Source of the DNA: an uncultured Collinsella sp.
GTDB taxonomy: Bacteria; Actinomycetota; Coriobacteriia; Coriobacteriales; Coriobacteriaceae
Assembly (NCBI GenBank): GCA_900767675.1
Contig: CAAFZX010000043.1
Location: 1 to 64,000 of the forward strand
DNA length: 64,000 nt
Reading direction: 5' to 3'
Positions 49,958 through 58,217 of the stretch are shown piece after piece. The notes below the pieces were generated by a model that was given only the letters and a program-made list of their open reading frames with translations, had not been told where the DNA came from and did no database searches. The position numbers were made by a program, and so were the translations under genes. Position 1 is the stretch's first letter. Each line of letters begins with the position of its first letter.

Positions 49958-50279
49958 ACGTTCCTGCCAGGCTGTGGTTGCGGATGGGTGAAATGCCCAT
50001 CCTAGTCCAAGACAGACGCGGTCAAAGGGATCCACGTAAGCGACCGCGTGCGCGCGGCGCGATCATGGCGCGTCCTAGATGTAAGCCGCACCGTCCGTTC
50101 TACTTTCTTTGGGGCAATACCGCCTCGCGGGCGAGCGGGCCAGTCGTGAAGGTGGCTGCGGCCTCCCGAGCAAACGCCCCAGTGCGCAAGTGTGGGGTCA
50201 AATACCAGGTCAGCTGGTGGGAACAACCCAATATTCCGTGCAGGGCACGGATCGTATACGACGCAGAAGGCAGGGTAGT
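49958..50279 (+). ncRNA. candidate structured RNA, raiA-like by context
   Basis: No convincing coding frame exists here. The 5' end (CTAC-GTT-CCTGCC, 49956-49968) pairs with the 3' end (GGCAGGGTAG, 50270-50279) to close a roughly 320-nt domain. Inside are several hairpins: GGATGGG / CCCATCC near 49982, ACGCGGTC / GACCGCGT near 50028-50052, CCCCA / TGGGG near 50177-50197, ACCAG / CTGGT (50204-50218) and CCGTG / CACGG (50236-50250). The position between comF and the lipoprotein/hpf genes, plus the actinobacterial host, fits the raiA RNA class. Alternatively it is a riboswitch-like leader. I rejected tmRNA, RNase P RNA and SRP RNA because their signature motifs are absent. Confidence 0.6.
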
Positions 50280-50301
50280 GGACATGGTGAGGGGCAGCTT
50301 G

Positions 50302-51294
50302 ATGCATGCGGCTCGGTTAGGTGCTGGGACCGCGGCGGTCATTGCCGTTTTGGGCCTGAGTGGATGCGCGTTCAATCCACTGTCCACGTTCACGACGCCC
50401 ACGATTGACCAGATCGAGCGCGAGACCGTCACCCCCACGGTATCGGACGATGCCCTGGTCACGCCGGGAACCCTGACGGTCGCTCTCGATACGTCCGACG
50501 CCCCGCAGGCCATGCAGGATGCCGACGGAAACCTCACGGGCTATGCGGTCGATGCTGCTCGTGCCCTCGCATGCCGCATGGGTCTCAAGGTTGCCTTTGT
50601 CGATGCGTCTTCGGCCGATTCCGTGCTCAGCGATAAAAAGGCCGACATCTTCATTGGCGACATCAAGTCTGCGGGCGGCGACATCAGCTCGCTTGGCACC
50701 TGTCTGTACGATGCCGCCGCCGTGTTTGGCAAGACCGGCGACGGAAAGTCCCCGAGCGTTTCAACCGACACACTCAACACAGCCACCTTGGGCGTCCAGA
50801 TGTCCTCCGCCTCGCAGGAGGCGCTCGCCAAGCAAAACATCACCGCTAGCCAAAAGACCTTCTCCAACATCAATGAGTGCTTTGAGGCGCTCGAGTCGGG
50901 CGAGGTCGATTACGTGATCTGTGATTCCACGGCCGGTGGCTACCTCGCGCGCCTGATGGGCCAGATCTCCTATGTCGGCACGCTCGAGGCGCCCTCCACG
51001 CTTGGCGTCGCAGGCCTTAGCTCTAACGATGGGCTGTGCCACGCCGTGAGCGATGCCCTCGATGGCATCACGGTCGATGGTACGCTCGAGGCAGTCCACT
51101 GCGTCTGGTACGGCCAGATGCCCTATGACCTTACCGCCAAGACCGTTTCGGGGGCCAATGTGCAGGCATCCGACTCCACGTCCAACGAGACCGAGACCTC
51201 CGATGACGACGCCTCCGATAACAACGGCGACAGCCCGTCGTCTAGCCAGGAGGGCACCATCACCGACGATGACATCAACAAGCTTAATGGCTAG
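50302..51294 (+). CDS. solute-binding lipoprotein, SBP_bac_3 type
   Basis: The 330-residue protein has a short signal peptide with the lipobox VLGLSGC, so it is tethered outside the membrane by a lipidated cysteine. The mature part resembles amino-acid-type periplasmic binding proteins (GTLTVALDTSDAPQAMQDAD, LTGYAVDAARALACRMGLKV, SGEVDYVICDST) and ends in an acidic Ser/Thr-rich tail. No ABC permease or ATPase gene adjoins it. The ATG at 50302 has GAGGGG seven bases upstream; 50284 is an alternative but lies against the end of the RNA closing stem. Confidence 0.85.
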   Translation: MHAARLGAGTAAVIAVLGLSGCAFNPLSTFTTPTIDQIERETVTPTVSDDALVTPGTLTVALDTSDAPQAMQDADGNLTGYAVDAARALACRMGLKVAFVDASSADSVLSDKKADIFIGDIKSAGGDISSLGTCLYDAAAVFGKTGDGKSPSVSTDTLNTATLGVQMSSASQEALAKQNITASQKTFSNINECFEALESGEVDYVICDSTAGGYLARLMGQISYVGTLEAPSTLGVAGLSSNDGLCHAVSDALDGITVDGTLEAVHCVWYGQMPYDLTAKTVSGANVQASDSTSNETETSDDDASDNNGDSPSSSQEGTITDDDINKLNG

Positions 51295-51359
51295 TTATTG
51301 GTAGGGGTGGCGCCTGCCATACATTGAACGGGGCACTTCTTCACGGTTTCAACACGCAT

Positions 51360-51400
51360 AGCCGGGTCTCCACAATAGGGGAGCCCGGCTTTTCTATTTT
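51360..51400 (+). terminator. terminator of the lipoprotein gene
   Basis: AGCCGGGTCTCC and GGGGAGCCCGGCT form the stem around ACAATA, followed by TTTCTATTTT. Confidence 0.88.
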
Positions 51401-51611
51401 GATAGAAATAGCAGGTTAAAGCCAATTTTTAGGAGAAAAACTAACTTCGCCGACGCCCTCCTATAGCGCACTTTGCCACGGAAAAGTGCGAGACTTCGGT
51501 ATGCGGTATCAAGCAGTCGTTATTCGGGTCTTTGGGAATTCGGGTGATTAAATGCACGGCAATGGGTACATAGCCAGTACAGTAAGTCCCCGAGGCAGAT
51601 TGGAGCCACGT

Positions 51612-52196
51612 ATGGATATCAAGGTTTCTGGACGCAAGACGACGGTAACCGATGCTCTGCGTGCGCATGTGGATGAGAAGATCGGCGAGGCGCTCAAGGT
51701 TTTCGATATCGAGCCCATGACGGTCGACGTTGTACTTCGCTATGAGAAGAACCCCTCGAACCCCAACCCGGCAATCGTCGAGGTTACGGTTCGCGCCCGC
51801 GGTTCGGTGATTCGCGTTGCCGAGCACGGTGCAGATATGTACGCCGCCATCGACCTCTCCGCCGATAAGGTCACCCGCCAGCTGCGCAAGTTCAAGACCA
51901 AGGTTGTGGACAACCGCCAGGGTGGTGCCAGCGCAGCGGATGTTGCACCGGTCGAGCGTGTCGAGGATCTGGCCGACCTGCTGCTGCCCGAGGAGGACGA
52001 CGACCTGCTCGTCCGCGAGAAGGTCATCGATGTCACCCCGATGACTGAGGAGCAGGCGCTGGTGCAGACCGATCTGCTGGGCCACGACTTCTACGTGTTC
52101 GAGAACGCGACGACCGGTCTCATCAATGTGGTGTATCACCGTAAGAATGGTGGATATGGCATCATCAAGCCCCGCATCGAAACACTTGACGAGTAA
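51612..52196 (+). CDS. hpf: long-form ribosome hibernation promoting factor (HPF/RaiA)
   Basis: The 194-residue protein has the N-terminal ribosome-binding S30AE domain (MDIKVSGRKTTVTDALRAHV) and, after a linker, the C-terminal dimerisation domain (LVQTDLLGHDFYVFENATTG then LINVVYHRKNGGYGIIKP). Long HPF joins two 70S ribosomes into inactive 100S dimers in stationary phase. The start at 51612 was chosen from the domain boundary with GGAG upstream. The 220 bases upstream hold no gene. Confidence 0.95.
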   Translation: MDIKVSGRKTTVTDALRAHVDEKIGEALKVFDIEPMTVDVVLRYEKNPSNPNPAIVEVTVRARGSVIRVAEHGADMYAAIDLSADKVTRQLRKFKTKVVDNRQGGASAADVAPVERVEDLADLLLPEEDDDLLVREKVIDVTPMTEEQALVQTDLLGHDFYVFENATTGLINVVYHRKNGGYGIIKPRIETLDE

Positions 52197-52200
52197 AATA

Positions 52201-52222
52201 CGTTAACTTGCATGAGTTAACG
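52201..52222. promoter_or_regulatory. 22-bp perfect palindrome after hpf
   Basis: CGTTAACT-TGCATG-AGTTAACG, a perfect palindrome five bases after the hpf stop. It could be an operator for degV or part of the termination region. Confidence 0.5.
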
Positions 52223-52225
52223 GTT

Positions 52226-52257
52226 GGCGGCCATCCCATGCGGGTGGCCGCCTTTTT
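52226..52257 (+). terminator. rho-independent terminator of hpf
   Basis: GGCGGCCA and TGGCCGCC form the stem, followed by TTTTTA. Confidence 0.88.
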
Positions 52258-52275
52258 ACGTAAGGAGTCGCTTTG

Positions 52276-53229
52276 ATGGACAAGGCCGCATCCGCCGGTC
52301 ATTCGGACCGTTGCCGCATCGTCGTCGATACCTGCTGCGACTTTAGCCCCGAGGTCGCCGCGAACCTCGATGTCGATATCTTGGGTTTCCCCTTCATTAT
52401 CGATGGCGAGGAGCGCACGGATGACATCTGGTCGAGCATCACACCCAAGGAGTTCTACGACCGCATGCGCGCCGGTGCCCGCGTGTCCACCTCGGCTGTG
52501 TCGCTCGGTCGCTATATCGAGTTCTTTACCGAGTGCGCCAAAGAGGGTACGCCCACGGTCTACCTGTGCTTTACCTCGGCGCTGTCGTCGAGCTACAACT
52601 CCGCGTGCCAGGCGGCGGACGCCGTGCGTGCCGAGTATCCCAACTTTGAGCTGTACGTGGTCGACAACGCTCTGCCCTGTGCGACCGGTGAGCTCTTGGC
52701 GCTTGAGGCCGTGCGCCAGCGTTCGGCGGGACTGACCGCCAAGCAGCTGGTCGACTGGGCAAACGAGGCCAAGACCTACGTGCACGGTTACTTTACGCTC
52801 GAGAGCTTTGACGCGCTGGCTGCCGGCGGCCGCATTCCGCCCGCGGCGGCACAGCTCACGGCAAAGCTCGACGTCAAACCCGAGCTGTCCTACGACCTGG
52901 CCGGCTCGCTGTCGCTGATCGGCGTCAACCGCGGTCGCAAGAAGGCGCTCAAGTCCATTCTCAAGTCGTTCCGCGAGAACTATGTGCCCGATCGCACCAT
53001 GCCCATCGCCATTATGACGGCCGATGCCGAAAAGGACGGCGACTGGCTCGAGGCCGCCATCCGCAAGGAGGAAGGCTGCGCCGACGTGACCATCATCCGC
53101 AGCTCTGTGGGCCCCACCATTGGCTCGCACGTGGGCCCCGGCATGGTGGCTTGCGCGTTTTGGGGCAAGAACCGCGCCGACAAGGCGTCGCTTTCCGACC
53201 GCATCGCCCGCCGCGTGCGCGGTCAGTAG
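52276..53229 (+). CDS. DegV family fatty-acid-binding protein
   Basis: The 317-residue protein shows the DegV pattern: IVVDTCCDFSPEVAANLDV at the start, MRAGARVSTSAVSLG, VYLCFTSALSSSYNSA and VVDNALPCATGELL, with the C-terminal domain around GRKKALKSI. DegV (FakB-type) proteins hold a fatty acid for phosphorylation by FakA; no fakA gene lies here. The ATG at 52276 has AAGGAG eight bases upstream; a TTG one codon earlier is unlikely. Confidence 0.92.
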   Translation: MDKAASAGHSDRCRIVVDTCCDFSPEVAANLDVDILGFPFIIDGEERTDDIWSSITPKEFYDRMRAGARVSTSAVSLGRYIEFFTECAKEGTPTVYLCFTSALSSSYNSACQAADAVRAEYPNFELYVVDNALPCATGELLALEAVRQRSAGLTAKQLVDWANEAKTYVHGYFTLESFDALAAGGRIPPAAAQLTAKLDVKPELSYDLAGSLSLIGVNRGRKKALKSILKSFRENYVPDRTMPIAIMTADAEKDGDWLEAAIRKEEGCADVTIIRSSVGPTIGSHVGPGMVACAFWGKNRADKASLSDRIARRVRGQ

Positions 53230-53327
53230 GCAAGTAACGCGGCCGTAATCGATCCCAACTCACAGCCCAAACGCTGGCACCGAGTATTCAACCTGGTAAC
53301 AACACCCAACCCAAAAGGAAAGGTTTC

Positions 53328-54407
53328 ATGGCAAACAAGCTCTCCGTCGCATTCATCGGCACCGGAATCATGGGTGCCCCCATCGCCGGCCACATCCTGG
53401 ATGCCGGCTATCCCGTCACGGTCAACAACCGCACTAAGTCCAAGGCGGCGGCGCTTATCGAGCACGGCGCAGTCTGGGCCGATACGCCGGCAGATGCCGT
53501 GGCGAACGCCGACGTCGTCTTTACCATGGTGGGCTATCCCTCCGAGGTCGAGGAGCTCTACCTGGCGGGCGACGGCCTGCTCGCGTGCACCAAGCCGGGC
53601 GCGGTGCTGATCGACCTCACCACAAGCTCGCCCGAGCTGGCGCGCGACATTGCCGAGGCCGCCCAGGTTTCTGGTCGCATGGCGTTTGACTGCCCCGTCA
53701 CCGGCGGCGAGTCTGGTGCTATCGCCGGCACGCTCACGGCTATCGTGGGCGCCACCGAGAACGATATCGCCCCAGTCCGCGACATCCTTGCCACCTTTGC
53801 GGCAAATATCTGCTGCTTCGACGGCGCCGGCAAAGGCCAGGCTGCCAAGCTCGCCAACCAGGTGTCGCTGGGCGCCTGCATGGTCGGTATGGCAGACGCC
53901 ATGGCATTTGCCGAGCTGAGCGGCCTTGACCTGGAGAAGACCCGCCAGATGATCCTGGGCGGCACCGGTAAGTCCGGCGCCATGGAGAGCCTGGCTCCCA
54001 AGGCGCTCGACGGCGACTACAAGCCCGGCTTTATGGTCGAGCACTTCATTAAGGACCTGCGCCTGGCCCTTGCTTACGCCGACGACCGCGAGCTCGCGCT
54101 GCCCGGCGCCGACGTGGCCTTTACGCTCTACGACATGCTCGACGCTATCGGTGGTGCCAAGCTGGGCACCCAGGCCATCACGGTCCTCTATAAGGAGGAG
54201 GCCGATGCCATCGCCGCCGGTCTGGACTGGTCGCAGTATCGTCCCGAGGAGCATGGCGCTCACGAGGAAGGTTGCGGTTGCGGCGAGCACGGCGAGGACC
54301 ATGAGTGCGGTTGTGGCCATCACCACGGCGAGGACCACGAGTGCTGCGGTGGCCACGGCCATGACGACGGCCGCGAGTGCTGCTGCGGCCACCATCACGG
54401 GGAGTAG
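53328..54407 (+). CDS. beta-hydroxyacid dehydrogenase (GarR/HIBADH type) with Cys/His-rich tail
   Basis: The Rossmann domain starts VAFIGTGIMGAPIAGHILDA, the NAD(P) motif of 3-hydroxyisobutyrate/tartronate-semialdehyde dehydrogenases. The substrate loop DCPVTGGESGA and the catalytic lysine region GAGKGQAAKLANQ are present, and the helical domain ends near residue 306. A tail of 53 residues (307-359) then contains 13 His and 9 Cys, for example GCGCGEHGEDHECGCGHHH, as in nickel- or zinc-storage tails. The dehydrogenase alone would have the normal 290-300 residues. AAGGAAAGG precedes the ATG. Confidence 0.88.
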   Translation: MANKLSVAFIGTGIMGAPIAGHILDAGYPVTVNNRTKSKAAALIEHGAVWADTPADAVANADVVFTMVGYPSEVEELYLAGDGLLACTKPGAVLIDLTTSSPELARDIAEAAQVSGRMAFDCPVTGGESGAIAGTLTAIVGATENDIAPVRDILATFAANICCFDGAGKGQAAKLANQVSLGACMVGMADAMAFAELSGLDLEKTRQMILGGTGKSGAMESLAPKALDGDYKPGFMVEHFIKDLRLALAYADDRELALPGADVAFTLYDMLDAIGGAKLGTQAITVLYKEEADAIAAGLDWSQYRPEEHGAHEEGCGCGEHGEDHECGCGHHHGEDHECCGGHGHDDGRECCCGHHHGE

Positions 54408-54412
54408 CGCCT

Positions 54413-54841
54413 ATGAGCTGGACGTTCGTGGTGCTTGCGCTGGTGCTCTTTCTCTTTGCGATCTACATCGGCTTTTTGTGCGGCCAGTGGGCCTGCGAAA
54501 AGCGTGTCATCACCAAGCGCGACTACTGGATTGCCAACTTTGCAGGAGCGGCGGCAGTCGTCCTGCTGACCTGGGTGTTCTCGCTGTTCCCGCTGGTGCA
54601 GTTTGCGCCGATCGGCTGGCTCGGTGGCTTTATCGCCGGCCTTAAGATGAGCTTTGGCGAGTCCGTCGGTCCGTGGCGCAAGCACGACGAGGTCTTTAAC
54701 GTCAACAAGGCTCATCGAGCCGCCGCCGACGCGGGCGATGCCGAGGAACGCCGCCGTGCACGTCGCAATGGCGCGGCCGACCGACAGCTCATCTCGGTCA
54801 CCGATGACAGCAAGGGTGCTGGCAAGCACGCCAAGAAATAA
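54413..54841 (+). CDS. small membrane protein, hypothetical
   Basis: The 142-residue protein has an N-terminal transmembrane helix (about 3-22, starting WTFVVLALVLFLFAIYIGF), a second one (about 45-67) and perhaps a short third (69-80), followed by a basic, Arg/Ala-rich cytoplasmic tail ending KGAGKHAKK. No family is recognised. GGGGAG supports the start at 54413. It follows the dehydrogenase by five bases and precedes the helical-repeat gene by 15, so it belongs to the same operon. Confidence 0.7.
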   Translation: MSWTFVVLALVLFLFAIYIGFLCGQWACEKRVITKRDYWIANFAGAAAVVLLTWVFSLFPLVQFAPIGWLGGFIAGLKMSFGESVGPWRKHDEVFNVNKAHRAAADAGDAEERRRARRNGAADRQLISVTDDSKGAGKHAKK

Positions 54842-54856
54842 AAAGAAGAGGTAACT

Positions 54857-55555
54857 ATGGCAGAAAACAAAGACGAACAGCTCACCGACGAGGAGCTGGC
54901 ACAGCTCCAGCTGGCAGAGGAGAACGAGAACGCCGTCGATCGACTGGTCCAGGAGCTCGGCTGCCCCACGCGCCGCATCCGCCAGTTTGCCGCCCGCGTG
55001 CTGCACCTGCTTGCCGAGCGCGATCCGCAGCGCGTCGTGCCCTGCGTGCCCGCGCTGATCGAGGCGCTCGACCGCCCCGAGGCGCAGACCCGCTGGGAGG
55101 CCCTTGATGCCCTGACGGCGCTCGCTACCACCTGCCCCGAGCAGCTGGGCGATGCCTTTGAGGGCGCCGAGACTGCACTGTTCGACGAGATCTCCTCCAC
55201 GCTGCGCTATGCCGCCTTCCGCCTGCTGTGCGTGTGGGGTGCCACGGGCGTCGAGCGCTCGCGCGAAGCTTGGCCCATCCTGGACGAGGCCATCCAGTGC
55301 TACCACGGCGACCTTGAGTATCGCGACATGCTCGGTTGCCTGTACGAGTTTTGCCAGGGCGAGATTGACGCCGAGGTTGCCGAGAAGCTTGCGCTGCGCC
55401 TTAAGTTCGATGCCGAGAACGGTAAGGGCAGCTATCTCAAGGCCCGTTCGAGCGAGATTTGCGAAATGCTTGTTAAACGTTTTGGCCTGGATCTCTCCAA
55501 AAAGAAGAAGCGTGCTAGCGTTAAAAAATCTGACGACGCCGAAGACGAGGAGTAA
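54857..55555 (+). CDS. helical-repeat (HEAT-like) protein, hypothetical
   Basis: The 232-residue soluble protein is all alpha. ELGCPTRRIRQFAARVLHLL, VVPCVPALIEALDRPEAQTR and RWEALDALTALATTCPEQL repeat with the spacing of HEAT repeats, which suggests a protein-binding scaffold. The C-terminus is Lys-rich then acidic (SKKKKRASVKKSDDAEDEE). The function is unknown. It lies six bases before the isocitrate-type dehydrogenase gene. Confidence 0.7.
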   Translation: MAENKDEQLTDEELAQLQLAEENENAVDRLVQELGCPTRRIRQFAARVLHLLAERDPQRVVPCVPALIEALDRPEAQTRWEALDALTALATTCPEQLGDAFEGAETALFDEISSTLRYAAFRLLCVWGATGVERSREAWPILDEAIQCYHGDLEYRDMLGCLYEFCQGEIDAEVAEKLALRLKFDAENGKGSYLKARSSEICEMLVKRFGLDLSKKKKRASVKKSDDAEDEE

Positions 55556-55561
55556 CAGATT

Positions 55562-56647
55562 ATGGCGCACGATGTAGTCCTGATTCCCGGTGACGGTATC
55601 GGTCCCGAGATTACGCAGGCCATGCGCCGCGTGGTCGAGGCCACCGGTGTCCAGATCAACTGGAACGTCCAGGAGGCCGGTGCCGACGTCATGGACGAGT
55701 TTGGCACGCCGCTGCCCCAGCACGTCCTCGATGCGGTCGCCGAGACCAAGGTTGCCATCAAGGGCCCCATTACCACGCCGGTTGGCACGGGTTTCCGCAG
55801 CGTCAACGTGGCCCTGCGCAAGCATTTCGACCTGTACGCCTGCGTGCGCCCCTGTCTGTCGCAGCCGGGTGACGGCTCGCGTTTCCGCGATGTCGACCTG
55901 GTCATCGTGCGCGAGAACACCGAGGACCTCTACGCCGGCATCGAGTTCGATGAGGGCGCTGCCGAGGTCGAGGAGCTCTCGCAGCTCGTCGAGCGTTCGG
56001 GCCAAAAGACCTTCGCCGCCGATTCCGCGATCTCGATCAAGCCGATCTCCATCGCCAAGAGCCGCCGCATTGTGGAGTATGCCTTTGAGTATGCCCGCCG
56101 CTGCGGCCGCAAAAAGGTGACGGCCGTGCACAAGGCCAACATCATGAAGGCGACTGACGGCCTGTTCCTGCGCGTTGCGCGCGAGGTGGCCGCTAACTAT
56201 CCCGATATCGAGTTCAACGACAAGATCGTCGACGCCACCTGCATGGGCCTGGTCCAGAACCCCAATGACTTCGATGTCCTGGTGCTGCCCAACTTGTACG
56301 GCGATATCGTCAGCGACCTGTGCGCTGGCCTGGTGGGCGGCTTAGGCATGGCTCCGGGTTCCAACATCGGTGCCGACTGCGCAATCTTTGAGGCTACGCA
56401 CGGCTCCGCGCCCGATATCGCCGGTCAGGATATCGCCAACCCCACGGCCGAGATCCTCTCTGCTGCGATGATGCTCGACCACTTGGGCGAAAACGACGCG
56501 GCCAATCGTATCCGCGCCGCCGTCTCTGCCACGCTCGACGAGGGCGAGCAGGTTACCGGCGACGTACGTCGTGCCCAGACCGGCTCCGTTGAGGGCGCTG
56601 TGGGCACGCAGGCCTTTGCCGATGCCGTTATCGCGCACCTGGCCTAA
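55562..56647 (+). CDS. isocitrate/isopropylmalate family dehydrogenase, probably NAD-dependent isocitrate dehydrogenase
   Basis: The 361-residue beta-decarboxylating dehydrogenase has the cofactor loop VLIPGDGIGPEITQ, the substrate helix GTGFRSVNVALRKHFDLYAC with the Ser/Asn pair seen in isocitrate rather than isopropylmalate enzymes, VIVRENTEDLYAG, the catalytic lysine in AVHKANIMK, DIVSDL and the ATHGSAPDIAGQ segment. It would convert isocitrate to 2-oxoglutarate; a 3-isopropylmalate or homoisocitrate role is less likely from the substrate helix. No leu or citrate-cycle gene adjoins it. Confidence 0.88.
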   Translation: MAHDVVLIPGDGIGPEITQAMRRVVEATGVQINWNVQEAGADVMDEFGTPLPQHVLDAVAETKVAIKGPITTPVGTGFRSVNVALRKHFDLYACVRPCLSQPGDGSRFRDVDLVIVRENTEDLYAGIEFDEGAAEVEELSQLVERSGQKTFAADSAISIKPISIAKSRRIVEYAFEYARRCGRKKVTAVHKANIMKATDGLFLRVAREVAANYPDIEFNDKIVDATCMGLVQNPNDFDVLVLPNLYGDIVSDLCAGLVGGLGMAPGSNIGADCAIFEATHGSAPDIAGQDIANPTAEILSAAMMLDHLGENDAANRIRAAVSATLDEGEQVTGDVRRAQTGSVEGAVGTQAFADAVIAHLA

Positions 56648-56706
56648 GACATGCAGGCCGCAAACGCCTAAATAGTACTTAAGTGTTTGCGTATAACCTA
56701 AGAATC

Positions 56707-56735
56707 AATACGCCCGGCGCCTCGTCGGGCGTATT
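56707..56735 (+). terminator. terminator after the dehydrogenase operon
   Basis: AATACGCCCGGCG pairs with CGGGCGTATT around CCTCGT; the sequence TCTATT follows. Confidence 0.75.
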
Positions 56736-56773
56736 CTATTGAGGACTATGTTTCCTAACAAGGAGTAACTGAT

Positions 56774-57856
56774 ATGGGTCTGATTCAAAAGAAGGACGAG
56801 AAGGACGAGATCAACGGCATCCAGATCATCGAGCGCGGCGAAGGCCCCGACGGTGATGAGGACGAGAAGATCGACCTGGTCGCCGGTACGTCTGCCGAGC
56901 ATATTGCCGCCGGTACGACGGCCGAGGAGGAGGACGCCCGTCTGGAGGCTCAGATTGCCGCGGATGCCGCTGACGAGAATCTGATGCCCGAGGAGCAGGA
57001 CGAGGACGATTCCGACGCGGACGACCACGCATCCAAGCACAAGAAGACGATGATTGCCGCCTTCGTGGTTGCCGTCGTTATCGCTGCCGTGGTCGGCTTC
57101 TTTATTGGCAATGGCGGCTTTGGCGGCAAGGGCATCGGCTCGGCGACCCTCACCGAGGATCAGCTCGATTCGACCGTGGCAAGCTATAGCTACAACGGCA
57201 AGAAGAGCGACATCACCGCGCGCGAGGCCATCGAGAGCCAGTACAGCCTCGATACCGTTAAGGATAGCGACGGCAACTACACCGCTCCTTCTGCCGACGT
57301 CATCCTGTCCTACGTACGCAACAAGATCCTGCTCGACGCTGCCGAGGACGAGGGCATCACCGTCTCTTCTAAGGAGATGAAGCAGTACGCCGAGGATTCC
57401 ATCGGCACCTCCGACTACAAGACCATGGCCACGCAGTACGGCGTGTCCAAGGACCAGGCCAAGCAGATCGTCCGCCAGTCCGCGACGCTGCAGAAGCTCT
57501 ACAAGAAGAAGGTGGGCGATAGCTCCGCAAGCATGCCAACCGCCCCGACCGAGCCTGCTGACGGCAACGAGGAGACCGCGAGCAAGGACTACGCCGACTA
57601 CATCATCAACCTTGCCGGCGACGAGTGGGATAGCGAGAAGGGCACCTGGAAGGACGCCGATGGCACCTACGCTAAGGCCTTTGCCGACGATGCCTTTACG
57701 GCCGATAGCGCGACCTATAAGCAGGCCATGACCGCCTATTACACCGCCTACCAGCAGTACTCTTCGCAGGCTTCGAGCGCCAGCTCCAAGTGGACTGAGT
57801 ATGCTAACGGCCTCTACGCCAAGGCCAACATCAGCATCTACGGCCTGTTTGCGTAA
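56774..57856 (+). CDS. membrane-anchored SurA/PrsA-N-like protein
   Basis: The 360-residue protein has an acidic, disordered cytoplasmic N-terminus (about 1-95), one transmembrane helix (about 96-117, MIAAFVVAVVIAAVVGFFIG) and an extracytoplasmic helical domain. There, SADVILSYVRNKILLDAAED, EGITVSSKEMKQYAEDSI and TMATQYGVSKDQAKQIV follow the SurA N-terminal chaperone pattern. A peptidyl-prolyl isomerase domain is not evident. An envelope chaperone role is inferred. AAGGAG precedes the ATG. Confidence 0.78.
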   Translation: MGLIQKKDEKDEINGIQIIERGEGPDGDEDEKIDLVAGTSAEHIAAGTTAEEEDARLEAQIAADAADENLMPEEQDEDDSDADDHASKHKKTMIAAFVVAVVIAAVVGFFIGNGGFGGKGIGSATLTEDQLDSTVASYSYNGKKSDITAREAIESQYSLDTVKDSDGNYTAPSADVILSYVRNKILLDAAEDEGITVSSKEMKQYAEDSIGTSDYKTMATQYGVSKDQAKQIVRQSATLQKLYKKKVGDSSASMPTAPTEPADGNEETASKDYADYIINLAGDEWDSEKGTWKDADGTYAKAFADDAFTADSATYKQAMTAYYTAYQQYSSQASSASSKWTEYANGLYAKANISIYGLFA

Positions 57857-57899
57857 AGATTGCCTGAGCTTTCGAGTACGAAGCCGATATATTTGATTG

Positions 57900-57936
57900 A
57901 GCCCGCTAGAACGAACACCGTTCTAGCGGGCTTTTT
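57900..57936 (+). terminator. terminator of the SurA-like gene
   Basis: AGCCCGCTAGAACG and CGTTCTAGCGGGCT form a perfect 14-bp stem with a 5-base loop, followed by TTTTG. Confidence 0.92.
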
Positions 57937-57969
57937 GCGTTGAGGGCGTGATTGACGGCTTAATTATGG

Positions 57970-58209
57970 CTATTCATCTTTAAGTCCAAAAAGGCTATCG
58001 GCTTCATCGTCGGATATATATTCAAGTACATCGCCCGGTTGGCAGTCGAGTGCCCGGCATATCGCGTCAAGAGTTGAAAAACGTATGGCAGAAACCTTGC
58101 CCGTCTTAATGCGTGACATATTGACCTGGGAGATGCCCACGCGTTCCGCAAGCTCTTTGGATGAGATCTTGCGTTCGGCGAGCATGCGGTCAAGCCGCAG
58201 AATAATCAT
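57970..58209 (-). CDS. small Xre-family regulator (YozG-like)
   Basis: The 79-residue protein is almost entirely a Cro/CI helix-turn-helix: MIILRLDRMLAERKISSKEL, AERVGISQVNMSRIKTGK and the family-typical LDAICRALDCQPGDVLEYI. Proteins of this type usually pair with a DUF2975 membrane protein, and such a gene lies eight bases upstream on the same strand. AGGGGGATCC precedes the ATG. Confidence 0.9.
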   Translation of the reverse strand: MIILRLDRMLAERKISSKELAERVGISQVNMSRIKTGKVSAIRFSTLDAICRALDCQPGDVLEYISDDEADSLFGLKDE

Positions 58210-58217
58210 GGATCCCC

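Noticed and set aside
49958..50279. tmRNA, RNase P RNA, SRP RNA, 6S RNA, ydaO or GEMM riboswitch as identity of the structured region
   Set aside because: Key signatures are missing (no tRNA-like CCA end or tag frame, no GAGGAAAGTCC, no SRP GGAAG loop); partial word matches such as GCGGGCCAGT or GCAAAC were too short to rely on.
49903..50301. N-terminal extension of the lipoprotein frame by more than 120 codons
   Set aside because: It would place a lipoprotein signal peptide in the middle of a protein, has no ribosome site, and coincides with the structured RNA.
54395..56131. 578-codon minus-strand frame opposite the membrane protein, HEAT-like and dehydrogenase genes
   Set aside because: Crosses three plus-strand genes with ribosome sites; no domain.
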